A DNA stretch of 64,000 bases from Bedellia somnulentella (GCA_963576735.1 OY755184.1:2356001-2420000), one strand, 5' to 3'; shown: positions 46,473 to 57,784, counted from the first letter of the stretch. Translations and numbers: made by a program. The notes: generated from the letters alone by a model not told the origin.

Positions 46473-46733
46473 ATATACATACATACATACATACATACAT
46501 ATACTCACGGCTATAAATCCCAGGAAGGGGTAGCCAGAGCTAAAGAATTAGAAATTCCTCAGCCACTTTTGGAAATTTGAGTGGGGAAAAGATAGTAAAA
46601 ATAAAGGTTGTTGGTGATGGGTCTCCAACCGCATCGCCCAAAAATCCCTTTATAGCCCCATACCGTTAGTCGCCTCTTACGTACACCCACCGGAAGAAAT
46701 GAGGTAGTGCTATTCTAAACCGACACTACACGG
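46473..46733 (-). mobile_element. SINE-A, alpha
   Basis: Long (CATA)n tail; GTACACCCACCGGAAG; head ACCGACACTACACGGC. Confidence 0.87.
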
Positions 46734-46979
46734 CAATATTTATTTATATTTTGTTTATTATTATTTTTAGAAAGAATACTCAAACAAATATACATATCTT
46801 TCCATTTTTATGGTTAGTGGGTTATTTTATAATTTTAAAACCAGTATCAATAACTTAAGCACCACGATGAAATAAATATTCCAATGAAGTTAACAATTAC
46901 TAATCAATATGGTGCCGTAGAATCTTTATTTTAAAACAAATTACGATTTGTATAAGGCATGCTGTGACGATGATGATTA

Positions 46980-47133
46980 ATGCACATACATACATATACT
47001 CACAGCTATGGATCCCGAAAAGGGGTAGTCAGAGCGTAAGAGTTAGATATTTGCTTACCCTAAGTCATCTCTTATGTTATGACATCTGCGGGAAGAAATG
47101 GTTTAGTGCTTCCCTAACCCGACACTACACAAC
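46980..47133 (-). mobile_element. SINE-A, internally deleted
   Basis: Tail GCTATGGATCCCGAAAAGG and head CCCGACACTACACAAC; the centre is missing. Confidence 0.7.
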
Positions 47134-47137
47134 TATG

Positions 47138-47378
47138 TACATGCATATACGTACGGCTATAACTCCCAAAAAGGGGTAGTGCGAGCTTCAGAGCTTCAAA
47201 CTCCTCAGCAACGTCTTGACGATGATAGCGGGCAAGATGGTAGAAATAAAGTATTGTTAGTGATTGGTCTCCAACCGCATCGCTCAAAAACCACTTAAAA
47301 AAGCCCCATACACTTAGTCGGCTTCGACACCCGTGGGTAAAAAGGGCTACTGATATTCTAAGCCGGCACTACACAGCA
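47138..47378 (-). mobile_element. SINE-A, beta
   Basis: Starts directly after the previous copy in the same orientation; GCCGGCACTACACAGC. Confidence 0.8.
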
Positions 47379-47716
47379 TACTACAAAACTAATGGTCTTA
47401 TATATTTGTTAGAAACATTAAGAAAGGCTCGGCCGCACTTAGCCGTGTCGACCCGCGCTAGTCGTCACTCGTTCGTACCGGCCACCACCGGAATTATGTC
47501 CGAAGCAAATTATAAGATTGGGTTGGACCACTGGGACTTGCGTCGAATGTAGCTTATCGTCACATACTTTGAAAGGACTTTGGAAAGAATCTTCACATAC
47601 TTGACTTCGCAAGGAATATAAGAGATCTACTATTATTTGTCCTAAATTCAGTTTAAAGTGTAAAAAAAACCTCTCTGTTGAATAATCTTATATAAAGGTC
47701 ACAACTAAGTGTCATA

Positions 47717-47940
47717 CACACAAACATATACTCACGGCTATAAATCTCTTAAAGGGGTAGCCAGAGCTAGGGAATTAGACATTCCTCAGTCACTTTTGGA
47801 AGTTGCGTGGGGAAAAGATGGTGAAATTAAGGTTTTTGGTGATGGGTGAAATCCCTTAAAAGCCACAATACCGTTAGTTGCCTTTTACGCACACCCACCG
47901 GAAGAAATGGGTAGTGCTTTATAAGCCGACACTACACATC
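47717..47940 (-). mobile_element. SINE-A, alpha
   Basis: Lacks the CTCCAACCGCATCGCCC block; head GCCGACACTACACATC. Confidence 0.8.
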
Positions 47941-48060
47941 TAAGCCTAATTTATATTCACTTCACAACTAAGTGTCAATATTTACATAACGAACTTTAGT
48001 ATTTATTTTCCGATTGAATTGTGATTACTTTTAGTCATTATACAAAAGGTAGGTTCTTAC

Positions 48061-48089
48061 CCCGAGCCGAATCTGAAAGGAACCCAGCG
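48061..48089 (-). CDS. Candidate 29-bp micro-exon of gene A (tentative alternative)
   Basis: Minus-strand acceptor CATTTCAG and donor CGGG|GTAAGA enclose 29 bp that would read S-AGFLSDSAR plus one base after gene A exon 5 spliced in phase 2. Joined onward to the candidate at 45517-45544, the frame would hit a stop, so at most one of the two fits this simple model. The evidence is splice-site and phase only. Confidence 0.15.
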
Positions 48090-48156
48090 CTGAAATGATT
48101 AATTTCTCATGTGTGTCTTACAATAATGTTCAACACATCTTTGAAAAACGTTATAA

Positions 48157-48280
48157 CGTGCAAAACGTGGGTACTCTGAACACCAAGTGACAAAGTCACG
48201 TGATGTTCAGAAGTATTAGTACCTCTGCCAACCCCTTCGGGGATATTCGGCGTGAACGTTTATGTTTATGTTATGTTATA
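48157..48280 (+). mobile_element. SINE-B, 5'-truncated, young
   Basis: GCAAAACGTGGGTACTCTGA to CGGGGATATTCGGCGTGAAC and TTATG repeats; matches the full-length copies almost exactly. Confidence 0.75.
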
Positions 48281-48406
48281 ATAGAAATCTTATTGTTAAA
48301 TAAAAAATATTTTCATAACATTGTAACCATCTCTCAATTCAATGTTATTTAAAAGGGAAAGAAATAACAGAAATAAGTCTTCATAGTCTGAAGTCTAGTA
48401 GAAATA

Positions 48407-48590
48407 CACATACATGTATTCTCGGCTATAAATCTTTAGAAGGGATCTTCAGGATAAGAAATTATAATCGACTTTTGAAAGTAGTCTCCAACCGCATCGC
48501 CCAAATATCGCTTAAAAGGCAACAGAACCTTTAGTCACCTCTTAAGAACACCCTCGGGAAAAACTGAGGTAGTACTGTTCTAAGCACTAC
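48407..48590 (-). mobile_element. SINE-A, diverged, ends in a hairpin
   Basis: AACTGAGGTAGTACTGTTCT is followed by AGCACTACCTCAGTTTTTC, an inverted repeat replacing the normal head. Confidence 0.65.
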
Positions 48591-48629
48591 CTCAGTTTTT
48601 CTATCATATCGAGAATTATATACCCTAAT

Positions 48630-48830
48630 AAAAATTTATGGTCGAAGTTCACCGAATGACCTCTAGTCCCAATAGAACGTTGGAAGTACTAGTATTTCTA
48701 AACGTTACTCGACTATGATTAGGCCTTGGCATTGACCTCACGTGATTGAGGACTACTGCTGATCTGATCGTCTGTGGACGTTTTGCTCCTCTGTTAACAA
48801 TCAGGGCATAGACCCGATCCAAGGTGACAA
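48630..48830 (-). mobile_element. SINE-B, strongly diverged
   Basis: Recognisable by spacing and scattered words (GGAAGTACTAGTATTTCTAA, CTCACGTGATTG, CTCTGTTAACAATC). Confidence 0.4.
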
Positions 48831-49009
48831 TTCACTACTGGTATTTCATTTCCTTTCAAGGTTAAAAAAAATGTATTTCCGCATCGTCGGATCACGAAAG
48901 GAAATTTTACGTAATACGTCATGAGATATTTTATCTCATGATGCATACTTTCACTAATTGAAATGTTTCTTTGAGACTGAATTACGACTGTTTTGCTTAA
49001 CACCAGTGG

Positions 49010-50160
49010 ACGCCCCGTAGCTCCACATGGTAAGCTTTATTTTACAAAGAACAAAGTTTTCTTCAATCTCGGTTCACCCCTTATGAAATTTTTCGTAGTG
49101 ATATAAAGCCTTTGTTACTTCTGAAGGTTGTAAGATTATACTAACTACTAACTCAACTATATAATACACAATGTCATATAAACCACATCCAAAACTAAGA
49201 AACAGTAATTTGTGCTCTTCACATAAATGTGTCTCTCAGCGGGGATTGAACCAGCAACCTCCGAGATGAAATGAAGTGAACCAGAAATTAAATAAATTAT
49301 AACAAAATTTTATTCTCATACCATCCAGTAAAATAATACAAAACTATTGGCTTTTTTACTTTCAGCTCTGACTACAACTGACCACATTTCCGCTTATAGT
49401 GCCGTTTCGCCCATGAAACCCGTCATTTTCTCAAATATGCCGCCGACGCCCATTCATTTATAGGACGTTGCGTTAAAATGTTACTTGATTTAAAAAATAC
49501 ACAACATAAATTCGGTACTATTTTTGTTAAGGCCATTCAAAATAGAGAACGACAATTTACTTGGAAAATAGGCTATTTGACTAAGTTTTGAAAACTATCT
49601 TACGGTGTTAATTTGTTTATAAGGAGCCCTAAAAAAATATTTTTCTGTCTTCATTTTAGCTATTTTATTAAAAAATCGAAAAAGAAAATGCAATATTCAA
49701 ATGTGCCGCGAAAACGCGACTTTAAGTAATATGGCGGCTGTAGCACAAATGACGTCAATTCCGCATTAAACACCAATGAGCGAAGCGATACACAGTCTGT
49801 TTATGTGCAATCTACGTCATTTAAGAAATTGCCAATCACGGTCGTTTTCAGTCACGTGACAGTTGCATCAAAAATACTTATTTTAGAAGACGGATTTTAG
49901 TGAAATAATGCAATATTTTTATCTCGGATTATTACATATTGCTCCAAAAAAGAAATATTAAGACTAATGAAATAAAAGAAATGTATATTTTTATTACAGT
50001 CAAATAGCCTATTGTGATGAAAAACCACAAAGTATGCATGGATGCAACACTTTTCAAACTAAAAAGTTCACTGCTTGTTCTCAGTGAAACTTTTAAAGTA
50101 TTTTTCTATTTATTTTTTATTTTTGTCGCTTCTTTTTGCGGTCTGATGTTTAAAGTGTCT
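49010..50160. other. No recognised gene
   Basis: AT-rich. 49390-49870 holds words like AATATGGCGGCTGTAGCAC that could be repeat-derived; a tRNA-like fragment lies at 49228. Confidence 0.4.
49228..49265 (-). repeat. tRNA-like SINE fragment
   Basis: The minus-strand word GAGGTTGCTGGTTCAATCCC matches a B box and T arm, with nothing else intact. Confidence 0.3.
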
Positions 50161-50162
50161 AC

Positions 50163-50207
50163 CTTTATTCACGGCTATAAATCCCAAAAAGGGTTGACAG
50201 AGCTACG
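50163..50207 (-). mobile_element. SINE-A 3' fragment
   Basis: TATTCACGGCTATAAATCCC and a short stretch beyond. Confidence 0.55.
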
Positions 50208-50339
50208 GAAATCTTTGATGACATTTTGAAATTGCCCATTGAATCTTTTAAAATACTTTATAGTTTAGTATAATTTTTTAAGACGAAGACATAACTACAC
50301 TTGATCCTGACTGTAAAGCTACCAAGTTTCCCTCCATAT

Positions 50340-50428
50340 TGCTGTGTAGTGTCGGCATAGAATAGCACTACCCCATTTCTTCCGGTGGGTGTAAGTAAGA
50401 GGCGACTTACGGTATTGGGGCTTTCTTC
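50340..50428 (+). mobile_element. SINE-A 5' fragment, alpha
   Basis: TGCTGTGTAGTGTCGGCATA to TATTGGGGCTTTC; then unrelated sequence. Confidence 0.75.
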
Positions 50429-50442
50429 CCCAGATTACGAGG

Positions 50443-50718
50443 AATATACATACATACATACACATACTCACGGCTATAAATCCCTAGAAGGGGTAGCCAG
50501 AGCTAAGGAATTAAAAATTACTTAGCCACTTTTGGAAGTTCAGTGGGGAAAAGATGGTAAAATAAAGGTTGTTGGTGATAGTTCTCCAACTGCATCGCCC
50601 AAAAATCCCTTAAAAGCCCCAATACCGTTAGCCGCCTCTTACGTACACCCACCGGAAGAATTGGGGTAGTGCTATTCTCAGCCGACACTACACAGTTTAA
50701 GCCGACACCACACAGAAA
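50443..50718 (-). mobile_element. SINE-A, alpha, with duplicated head
   Basis: Normal element, but AGCCGACACTACACAGTTTA is followed by AGCCGACACCACACAG, a second partial head. Confidence 0.85.
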
Positions 50719-50741
50719 ATTATTTCTTAATGCTATTTTAT

Positions 50742-51022
50742 TTTTCATACTTCGGACGCCTGCCTTATTTGCGCTCGTTATTTGGTACGAATGTGTCCTC
50801 CGAGGTCGTCCTCTACCAACATAACCATCCAAATTGGCTCTATAAATCACTTTTACCAGTTTACTATCATCCATCTTCCCTATGAGAATATAAGAGCATG
50901 TATGAGAAGAGAAGATTGATGGATGTAAACGAAGCTACACAGATTGGTCAGGATAGTATATAGTGGCGATCGATATTCTCTGCCTACCCCAATGGGAACT
51001 AATGGCGTGAGTTACATATGTA
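50742..51022. mobile_element. RTE LINE 3' end with inverted 5' segment
   Basis: 50742-50884 is RTE sequence on the minus strand (DDSKLVKVIYRANLDGYVG). 50890-51022 is RTE sequence on the plus strand, running to the standard 3' motif. The two parts abut head to head, and their inner and outer ends are adjacent positions of the LINE, around AGAATAAAAGAGC. This is the classic product of twin priming. Confidence 0.75.
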
Positions 51023-51663
51023 TGTTTTATTTCTTAATGAACTCTTAAAGGTGTTCATTGAAGTATAAAAGGCAACGTTTATTAGATTTAACCTTGCACC
51101 GAGTCGCATCTGTCAGCCATCATTGTATCTACATCCGGTACATCGTGTAAGTGGCCTGTCCGTCTGTAAGTGGCGAGGTGTTATCACACGATAAATTGAT
51201 CAGAGCCACCGGGGTTCCTAAACATTGTTGAGATAATAACTTGATACATGAATTACAGTTAGAGCTGAAGTAAAGGGTGACCAGAACTTTAGAATTAACA
51301 GTTATGAAATGGACCACAGACCACATGCCAGTGACATTGCTCCGCAAAGTGTTGTGGAGTGAGTTTTTGCGAAGTGATGTGGAGAGCGTAAGGGAGTTTT
51401 ATCGTATAATTTAGTAATATCAGCCACCTATACGTTGGATAAATAGGCTGTTATAACCTTATATGTAAAAATATATGTAGATACAATGGCTGACTTTCAT
51501 TAAAATATTTGATACAAGCGTCTAACCGATTGACGGTAAGAAAATATTAGCCAAATTCTTAACTGGCTTGCGGTTTAAATTTAGGAAGGAATAACAGTTC
51601 ATTGCCGATTGTGTAACAAACATCCCAGTTATCTAATCATAATTTATGTAAATACATACAAGA

Positions 51664-52215
51664 CAAGCGTGATAGCCCAATGGGTGGAAAACCGCCTTTC
51701 ATGAGGACAAGCATGGGTTCAATTCCCGGGTCGGGCTCTACCAATTTGTCTTATCTAAAGTCATATGTTTGGTTAATTTATCGAGGTTGTTAGTTATGCC
51801 GTGTAGTGTCGGCTTAGAATAGCACTACCCCGTTTCTACCGATGGGTGTACGTAAGAGGCGACTAACGGTATTGGGGCTTTTAAGGGATTTTTGGGCGAT
51901 GCGGTTGGAGACCCATCACCAACAACCTTTACTTTACCATCTTTTCCCCACTCAATTTTCCATAAGTGGCTGATGAATTTCTAATTCCTTAGCTCTGGCT
52001 ACCCCTTCTAGGGATTTATAGCCGTGAGTATATGTATGTATGTATGTTGTTAATAGTTAGGGAAAATATTGTTAGGAGAGCCACATACCTGAGTTGGACT
52101 TAGTCACGTGATAGTGAATTCGTACAAAACGGCGATAGGACAGCTTGCCAGCACGTGAGTACAAAACGTTATTACTCAGATAACCAGGGAACAATGTCAC
52201 GTGATGTTTAGTGCA
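51664..52215 (+). mobile_element. SINE-B interrupted by SINE-A, 3'-truncated
   Basis: Head GCGTGATAGCCCAATGGGTG with B box GGTTCAATTCCC (51664-51796), SINE-A insert at 51797-52048, then AGGGAAAATATTGTTAGG to CAATGTCACGTGATG. Confidence 0.75.
51797..52048 (+). mobile_element. SINE-A, alpha, nested in SINE-B
   Basis: TGCCGTGTAGTGTCGGCTTA to (TATG)n; GTTGTTA of the SINE-B is present on both sides. Confidence 0.87.
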
Positions 52216-52417
52216 ATGCAAAGTTTATTTCCACATTTGTTGTAGCAATAAATAATAATAAAATCAAAAAGTAATATAATTAACAATTAAAATTCATATT
52301 AACTTTAGTTTGCATGTATCGCAAAGATTATATAATACAAAAAGAACCGTTAATTCTATCTTGATAGAACCACGATTTCCATTTAAAGTATTAATTGAGT
52401 TACATACATTATGGTTG

Positions 52418-52663
52418 CTGTGTCGTGTCGGCTTAGAATAGCACTACCCTATTTCTTCCGGTGGGTGTACGTAAGAGGCGACTAACGGTATTGGAGCTTT
52501 TTAAGGGATTTTTGGGCGATGCGGTTGGAGACCCATCACCAACAACCTTTATTTTACCATCTTTTCCCCACGCAACTTCCAAAAGTGGCTAAGTAATTTC
52601 TAATTCCTTAGCTCTGGCTACCCCTTCTAGGGATTTATAGCCGTGAGTATTTGTATGTATGTA
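52418..52663 (+). mobile_element. SINE-A, alpha, with target duplication
   Basis: ATACATTAT flanks both ends; GCTGTGTCGTGTCGGC head, TTTGTATGTATG tail. Confidence 0.87.
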
Positions 52664-52667
52664 TACA

Positions 52668-52830
52668 TTATACTCACGCGATTAGTTCCCATTAGAGTAG
52701 GCAGAGAATAACGATCGTCAACTTTACGATCCTTGCAAACCTCTCGATCTTCATTTGAATATTTAAATAAAAGACCGCTTTTATTCTTTACACTTCGGGC
52801 GCCTGCCTTTTTTATTGAAAATATAGCATA
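52668..52830 (-). mobile_element. RTE LINE 3' fragment
   Basis: Reverse complement of the last 160 bp of the RTE, with the GGCAGGCGTCCGAAG-like word near 52805 and TTCCCATTAGAGTAGGCAGAG at its 3' end. The opposing TATG/CATA tails show it abuts the SINE-A at 52418-52663. Confidence 0.7.
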
Positions 52831-52871
52831 TTATATTTAGACTGTTTTTATCGGAAAAACAAACATAAAAA

Positions 52872-52935
52872 TCTGCTTCCAAAGGTGGTCGAGGAATTAT
52901 CTAAAGCTCTGGCTAAGCCTATTAGGGATTACAAA
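52872..52935 (+). mobile_element. SINE-A 3' fragment
   Basis: CTTCCAAAGGTGGTCGAGGA and AGCTCTGGCTAAGCC. Confidence 0.55.
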
Positions 52936-53304
52936 CATTAGCAATTTATATGGTTTTTTTTGGCTTTGTCTACAAAAACCTAAAAAGTATTCTCTGAACA
53001 TTAAATATCAGTAACTATTAAATGCTACGCTAGATTAAACCCGGATACAATCCGACTCAGCTTATTTAACTCGCTTTACACAATTTGGCCAAAAATCAAG
53101 GTTTTTTCGCTTGCACAGTAAAATAGTTGCCAACTTTTTGTATATTAACACAGTTTTACGCAGAGTGTGTCGAAAAAGGGCTTACAGGAATACCTATTAT
53201 TTTTTCTTTAAATCACTTAAAATTTACTGGATAACTAACAAAGATCGTGATAGGATAACTGCGAATTCTGTGGGTAGAGAAATTCTAACATTTCAGTAGG
53301 AAAA

Positions 53305-53395
53305 CCTTCGGTCTTAGAGGCAAGAGACGAATGTCCTAAGAGGAAACTAAGGTATTTGGGCTTTTTACGAGATTTTTGGGCGATATAGTTTTAGG
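53305..53395 (+). mobile_element. SINE-A 5' fragment, weak
   Basis: AAGAGGAAACTAAGGTATTT and GATTTTTGGGCGATATAG. Confidence 0.4.
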
Positions 53396-53404
53396 CGGTT
53401 CAAG

Positions 53405-53650
53405 CACTGCCCCGCATGATGTAGAAAAGCGCGTGGGTGCGTGTTCTTCCGTTGCTTGTAAGTATCTCCGTTTGTATAGAAAACATGCCCAGTCTTACAC
53501 ACAGAAAATGCATCCAAGCACGTTCATACGGATAACGCGCATACAAACGGAGAAACATGCACCCCCAAAACCAAGGTATGCCCACCCATAGAGGTATTAT
53601 ACCTCTATGAGCACACCGAATCCCGCTTTCCCGCGCGTGATTTTGGAACA
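53405..53650. repeat. Region of nested inverted repeats
   Basis: CTCCGTTTGTAT at 53465 is inverted exactly at 53541. A perfect 10-bp-stem palindrome, CATAGAGGTA-TTA-TACCTCTATG, lies at 53587-53609. GC content is high for this window. It may be a decayed MITE; the small frames on both strands look like shadows of the palindrome. Confidence 0.5.
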
Positions 53651-54217
53651 TTTCTTTTAACTTGACCGTACAACAACCAAACAGTTAGTATACCGGCAGC
53701 ATCCTGGATGAGTTCCACACTATTTGTCATTTTTATCAAAACTATCGTGACGCTTAGTACTACACTACCACCATAGAGAACGGCTTTGAATGAAATGAGA
53801 GCCGCCGCCGTGCGTAAATCTCCAAAAATAAATTACTTAAAAAACCGCAAAACGCTAAGACCCCGCGGCAAGAAATGGGTTTATTTTAATAAAAACCAAT
53901 ATTTCCCCTGTCGTCATTTCATCAGGGTTGGTAAACTAAAAAAGTTATAACACTGGTCATTTAAAATTTGGGTACACTGTCCCAGCGAAACGTTTATACT
54001 ATGTACCCGTAATCATGTGTGAAGTATTTGAAATAATGACTGGGCTTTCATAATCGGAGTCATCCATGAGCTTTATTTACTTTAAAACAAAAATATTAAA
54101 TAAACGGACACTAGGGGGGCCCACTGGGCAAGGATCGGTATTGATAAAAAAACAATATAAAAAATACGCCTAAACTATTACAAGTGCTGGCTTTATTTTC
54201 TTGGAATACCTTATTTA

Positions 54218-54425
54218 ATACTTAGAAAAATACTACCCCATTTCTACCCGTGGGTGATCGTAAGAGGCGACTAAGTGATTTTTGGGCGATGTGGTTGGAG
54301 ACCCGTCAACAAAAACATTTATTATTACCATCATTTCCTCAATCAACTTCCAAAAGTGGCTGAGCAATTTCTCATTCCAAAGCTCTGGCTACCCCGTTAA
54401 GGGATTTATAGCCGTGAGTATGTGA
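54218..54425 (+). mobile_element. SINE-A, gamma
   Basis: TACCCGTGGGTGATCGTAAG, GGCGATGTGGTTGGAGACCC, CCCCGTTAAGGG; ends in (TGAA)n instead of (TATG)n. Confidence 0.83.
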
Positions 54426-55251
54426 ATGAATGAATGAACCTTATTGGAGCGAAGCTCCATTTACCCCCGACTTTTGCATTTCGTTGTAATCGTACTCCTC
54501 CCAAACGGCTCAATTCAGAACCCTGAAATTTTTCACGGTGGTCAAGGACCATGTCTAGATGGTTTATGTCAATTTTGATAAAAATCGGATGTACCACGGA
54601 GGAATAATCACCATTAAAAAATTACAATGTCAGTCTATGGAAAAATTACGTAAACAATGCCAGCGCGTGAAAATAGAATTTATATAAAGGCATATGTATA
54701 TGTTTTTTTCAACAATAAAAATTGTTAACAATTTAAGTTTTCCAAAATCAGGACTCTAACTCCTTTGCAGTTTTGTGTAGAATCAATCACGCGTTTAGGT
54801 AAACCAACAGGTATATTCAAAAAATCATAACAAATTGCATAGCAACGCGTGTTGAGATATTTGTAGAATAAATCGTTCAACGATAAGTAATATCTGAGAA
54901 TCAGGCAATTGCTCGCTTCGGTCCTTTTATTGGCATCCGACGGTCCCATGCCAACCTAGTTTATATTTCACTTTATTCAAGGATTATAATAAGTCCCTTA
55001 TTTGTTTCGTAGTTTCCATAAGTTCTCATCTTTCTACTTGCGGGATAATTTTTCAAAGCATCAAGGGTCGAAATGAAAAGAAAAAAATGATTTTACAACT
55101 GTCTTTTAATGAATCACACGTTATTATAATATACATATATCAATCTACCCTTAGTATAAAAATACATGATAATTGTTTTACTTAGTACAATAACTAATTC
55201 CTACAAAATAAATATAATACCTAAATCAAGATAATAAATTAAACATACACA

Positions 55252-55490
55252 CGTAAATATACTCACGGCTATAAATCCCTAGAAGGGGTAGCCAGAGCCA
55301 AGGAATTAGAAATTCCTCAGCCACTTTTGGAAATGTGAGTGGGGAAAGGAGGTTAAATTAAGGTTGTTGGTGATGGGTCTCCAACCGCATCGCCCAAAAA
55401 TTCCTTAAAAGCCCCAATACCGTTAGTCGCCTCTTACGTACACCCACCGGAAGAAATGGAGGAGTGCTATTCGAAGCTGACAATAAATTA
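55252..55490 (-). mobile_element. SINE-A, alpha
   Basis: AAATATACTCACGGCTATAA to ATTCGAAGCTGACAATA. Confidence 0.83.
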
Positions 55491-55853
55491 TATAAATAGA
55501 AGCAGAGTTTTATTCTAAAAAACCAAGCGCCGTAATGACAAAATTTTCATGTACGTCATATGACTCTTTTCAACACACTCATAAATAAAATTAACTACTA
55601 ATGTTTATAATTTACCCATAAAATTTGAAACCGAAGAAAAACAGATGAACAAATTCACTACAGTTTTCTGAGCTTCATTTATAAAATAGTAAATAAATAA
55701 AATTGATAAAAAAAATACCTTTCGTATTTAAATTACCGTAATGTATTTGGCCATAGCACCTATGGCGGAAGCGTATAAATCATATCAAAACTAAAGCGTT
55801 TTATTGTAATATTATCTTGTTTCTTTGCTGATAACTTTTAAATATAATAATTT

Positions 55854-56096
55854 GCCGTGTTATGCCTGCAAAGAGTCTCACTGCCCCCTCCTGCCTACGC
55901 ATGTCGTAAGAGGCGACTATACCCATTATAGGTCTTTTCAAATTGGTTTTTGAACGATGCGGTTGGCGACCCATCACCAACGATACTTTATTTTTACCAT
56001 CTACTCCCCTTTTACCTTCTAAACATATTATGCTAAATACTTCTAGCTCTGAAGCTATAGCCACCCCTTTTTTAGGATTTATGGCCGTTAGTATAG
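55854..56096 (+). mobile_element. SINE-A, beta
   Basis: TGCCGTGTTATGCCTGC head, GGCGACTATACCCATTATAG, ATGGCCGTTAGTATAG tail. Confidence 0.8.
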
Positions 56097-56126
56097 CTAT
56101 ATAATAAATAGCAACTTATTTTGGTT

Positions 56127-56384
56127 GCTGTGTAGTGTCGGCTTAGAATAGCACTACCCCATTTCTTCCGGTGGGTGAACGTAAAAGGCGACTAACGGTA
56201 TTGGGGTTTTTTATTGGATTTTTGGGCGATGCGGTTGGAGACCCAACCACCAAAAACCTTTATTCTTACCATATTTTCCCCACTCAACTTCCAAAAGTGG
56301 CTGAGGAATTTATAATTCCTTAGCTCTGGTTACCCCTTCTAGAGAAATATAGCCGTGAGTATATGTATGTATGTATCTATGTAT
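56127..56384 (+). mobile_element. SINE-A, alpha, immediately before the RTE LINE
   Basis: GCTGTGTAGTGTCGGCTTAG to a TATG tail that runs straight into the 5'-truncated RTE in the same orientation. Confidence 0.87.
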
Positions 56385-57600
56385 GTGTTGAAAATAGTCA
56401 TATGACACACATTACAGTACCAGAGGTGTATTGCTCCTTCATTGATTTAGAGAAGGCGTATGATAGGGTGGTAAGAAAGTGTTTATGGGAGGTGTTATCC
56501 AAGTTCGGTTTGGGGAGTCGACTTATACGTGCACTGGTATCACTCTATGAGGATTCCAGTGCATGTGTGAGAGTAAACGGGGAAAATACTGACTGGTTCG
56601 GGATCTCTCGGGGTGTCCGACAGGGTTGTGTAGCTTCCCCGTGGCTCTTCAATTTGTTCATGGATGACTGTTTAACAGAGTTGCGTGAAAGTGATTATGG
56701 ATTGAGAATGGGTGGATTCATCATTAAATGCCTCTTATATGCCGACGATCAAGTGCTACTTGCATCATCGGTGGAAGAGCTGCAAGAGATGATGAATATT
56801 GCATGTGCGTCTTTTGAGAAAAAGGGAATGAGGGTGAATGTGGATAAAACAAAAACTATGGTTTTTGAGAGAGAGGTGAATATGACCGAATGCGTGATTG
56901 AGATTAATGGTAAGAAAGTGTAACAAGTGAAAGAGTTTGTATATTTGGGAAGTTTGTTTACTAGGGATGGAAAGTGTGATGAAGATATCGAGAGAAGAGT
57001 GAAAAAGGGTAATGCGGTGAATGGAGCACTGGATAGTCTAATGTCTAGTCAGTCGGTGTCTGCAAAGGCCCGAATGGCTGTGCATGATGCTGTCCTCGTT
57101 CCTACGCTTATGTATGGCAGTGAATCTTGGGTGTGGCAGAAGAAGCATGAAAGTAGAGTGAATGCAGTAGAAATGAGATCCCTCAGAAAAGTGTGTAATG
57201 TAAGGTTATGTGATCGTGTGAGGAATGATGTGATTCGTGAAAGGTGTGGTGTAAAAGATGATATTGTAAGAAAGATAGAAAAAGGAATGTTGAGATGGTT
57301 TGGGCACATAGAGAGGATGGATGACAGTAAATTGGTGAAAGAGATATATAGAGCCAATGTGGAAGGTAATGTTAGTAGAGGATGACCTCGGAGGACACAT
57401 TTGGATCAAATAGAACATGTGCTCAAAAAGGCAGGAGTCCGCAGTATGAAGAATAAAAGAGCATGTATGAAAAGATTGATGGATGTAAACGAAGCCAGAG
57501 AGGTTTGCCAGGATCGTACAAAGTGGCGATCGATAGTCTCTGCCTACCCCAATGGGAACTAACGGCGTGAGAATATGTATGTATGTATGTATGTACAGTA
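56385..57600 (+). mobile_element. RTE-clade LINE, 5'-truncated, two nonsense codons
   Basis: One reading frame runs from about 56385 to the stop at 57560. Reverse transcriptase motifs in order are FIDLEKAYDRV (motif A), GVRQGCVASPWLFNLFMDD (motif B) and LLYADDQVLLA with the catalytic YADD (motif C), followed by FVYLGSLFTRDGK and the RTE-like C-terminal GMLRWFGHIERMD. The frame is broken by TAA at 56921 and TGA at 57383; related copies in this window keep CGA at the second site. The endonuclease half is missing, as expected from 5' truncation. The frame runs to VSAYPNGN-stop inside the conserved 3' motif and ends in (TATG)n. It lies directly behind an alpha SINE-A copy. Confidence 0.85.
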
Positions 57601-57784
57601 CCTATACTTTCATTTGGTGGATAGTTATTTGATGGCAACAAAACAGAAATATAAAATCAAAAAATCTATTTACACGATCTTAACTTATTATTTCTTTAGC
57701 CAACTAACTATCTGTTATATAATGCCCTAAAATTATCTTCCTTCATAGGTTTTTTTTTACATCGACGTTCTTTATCTTTTAGCT

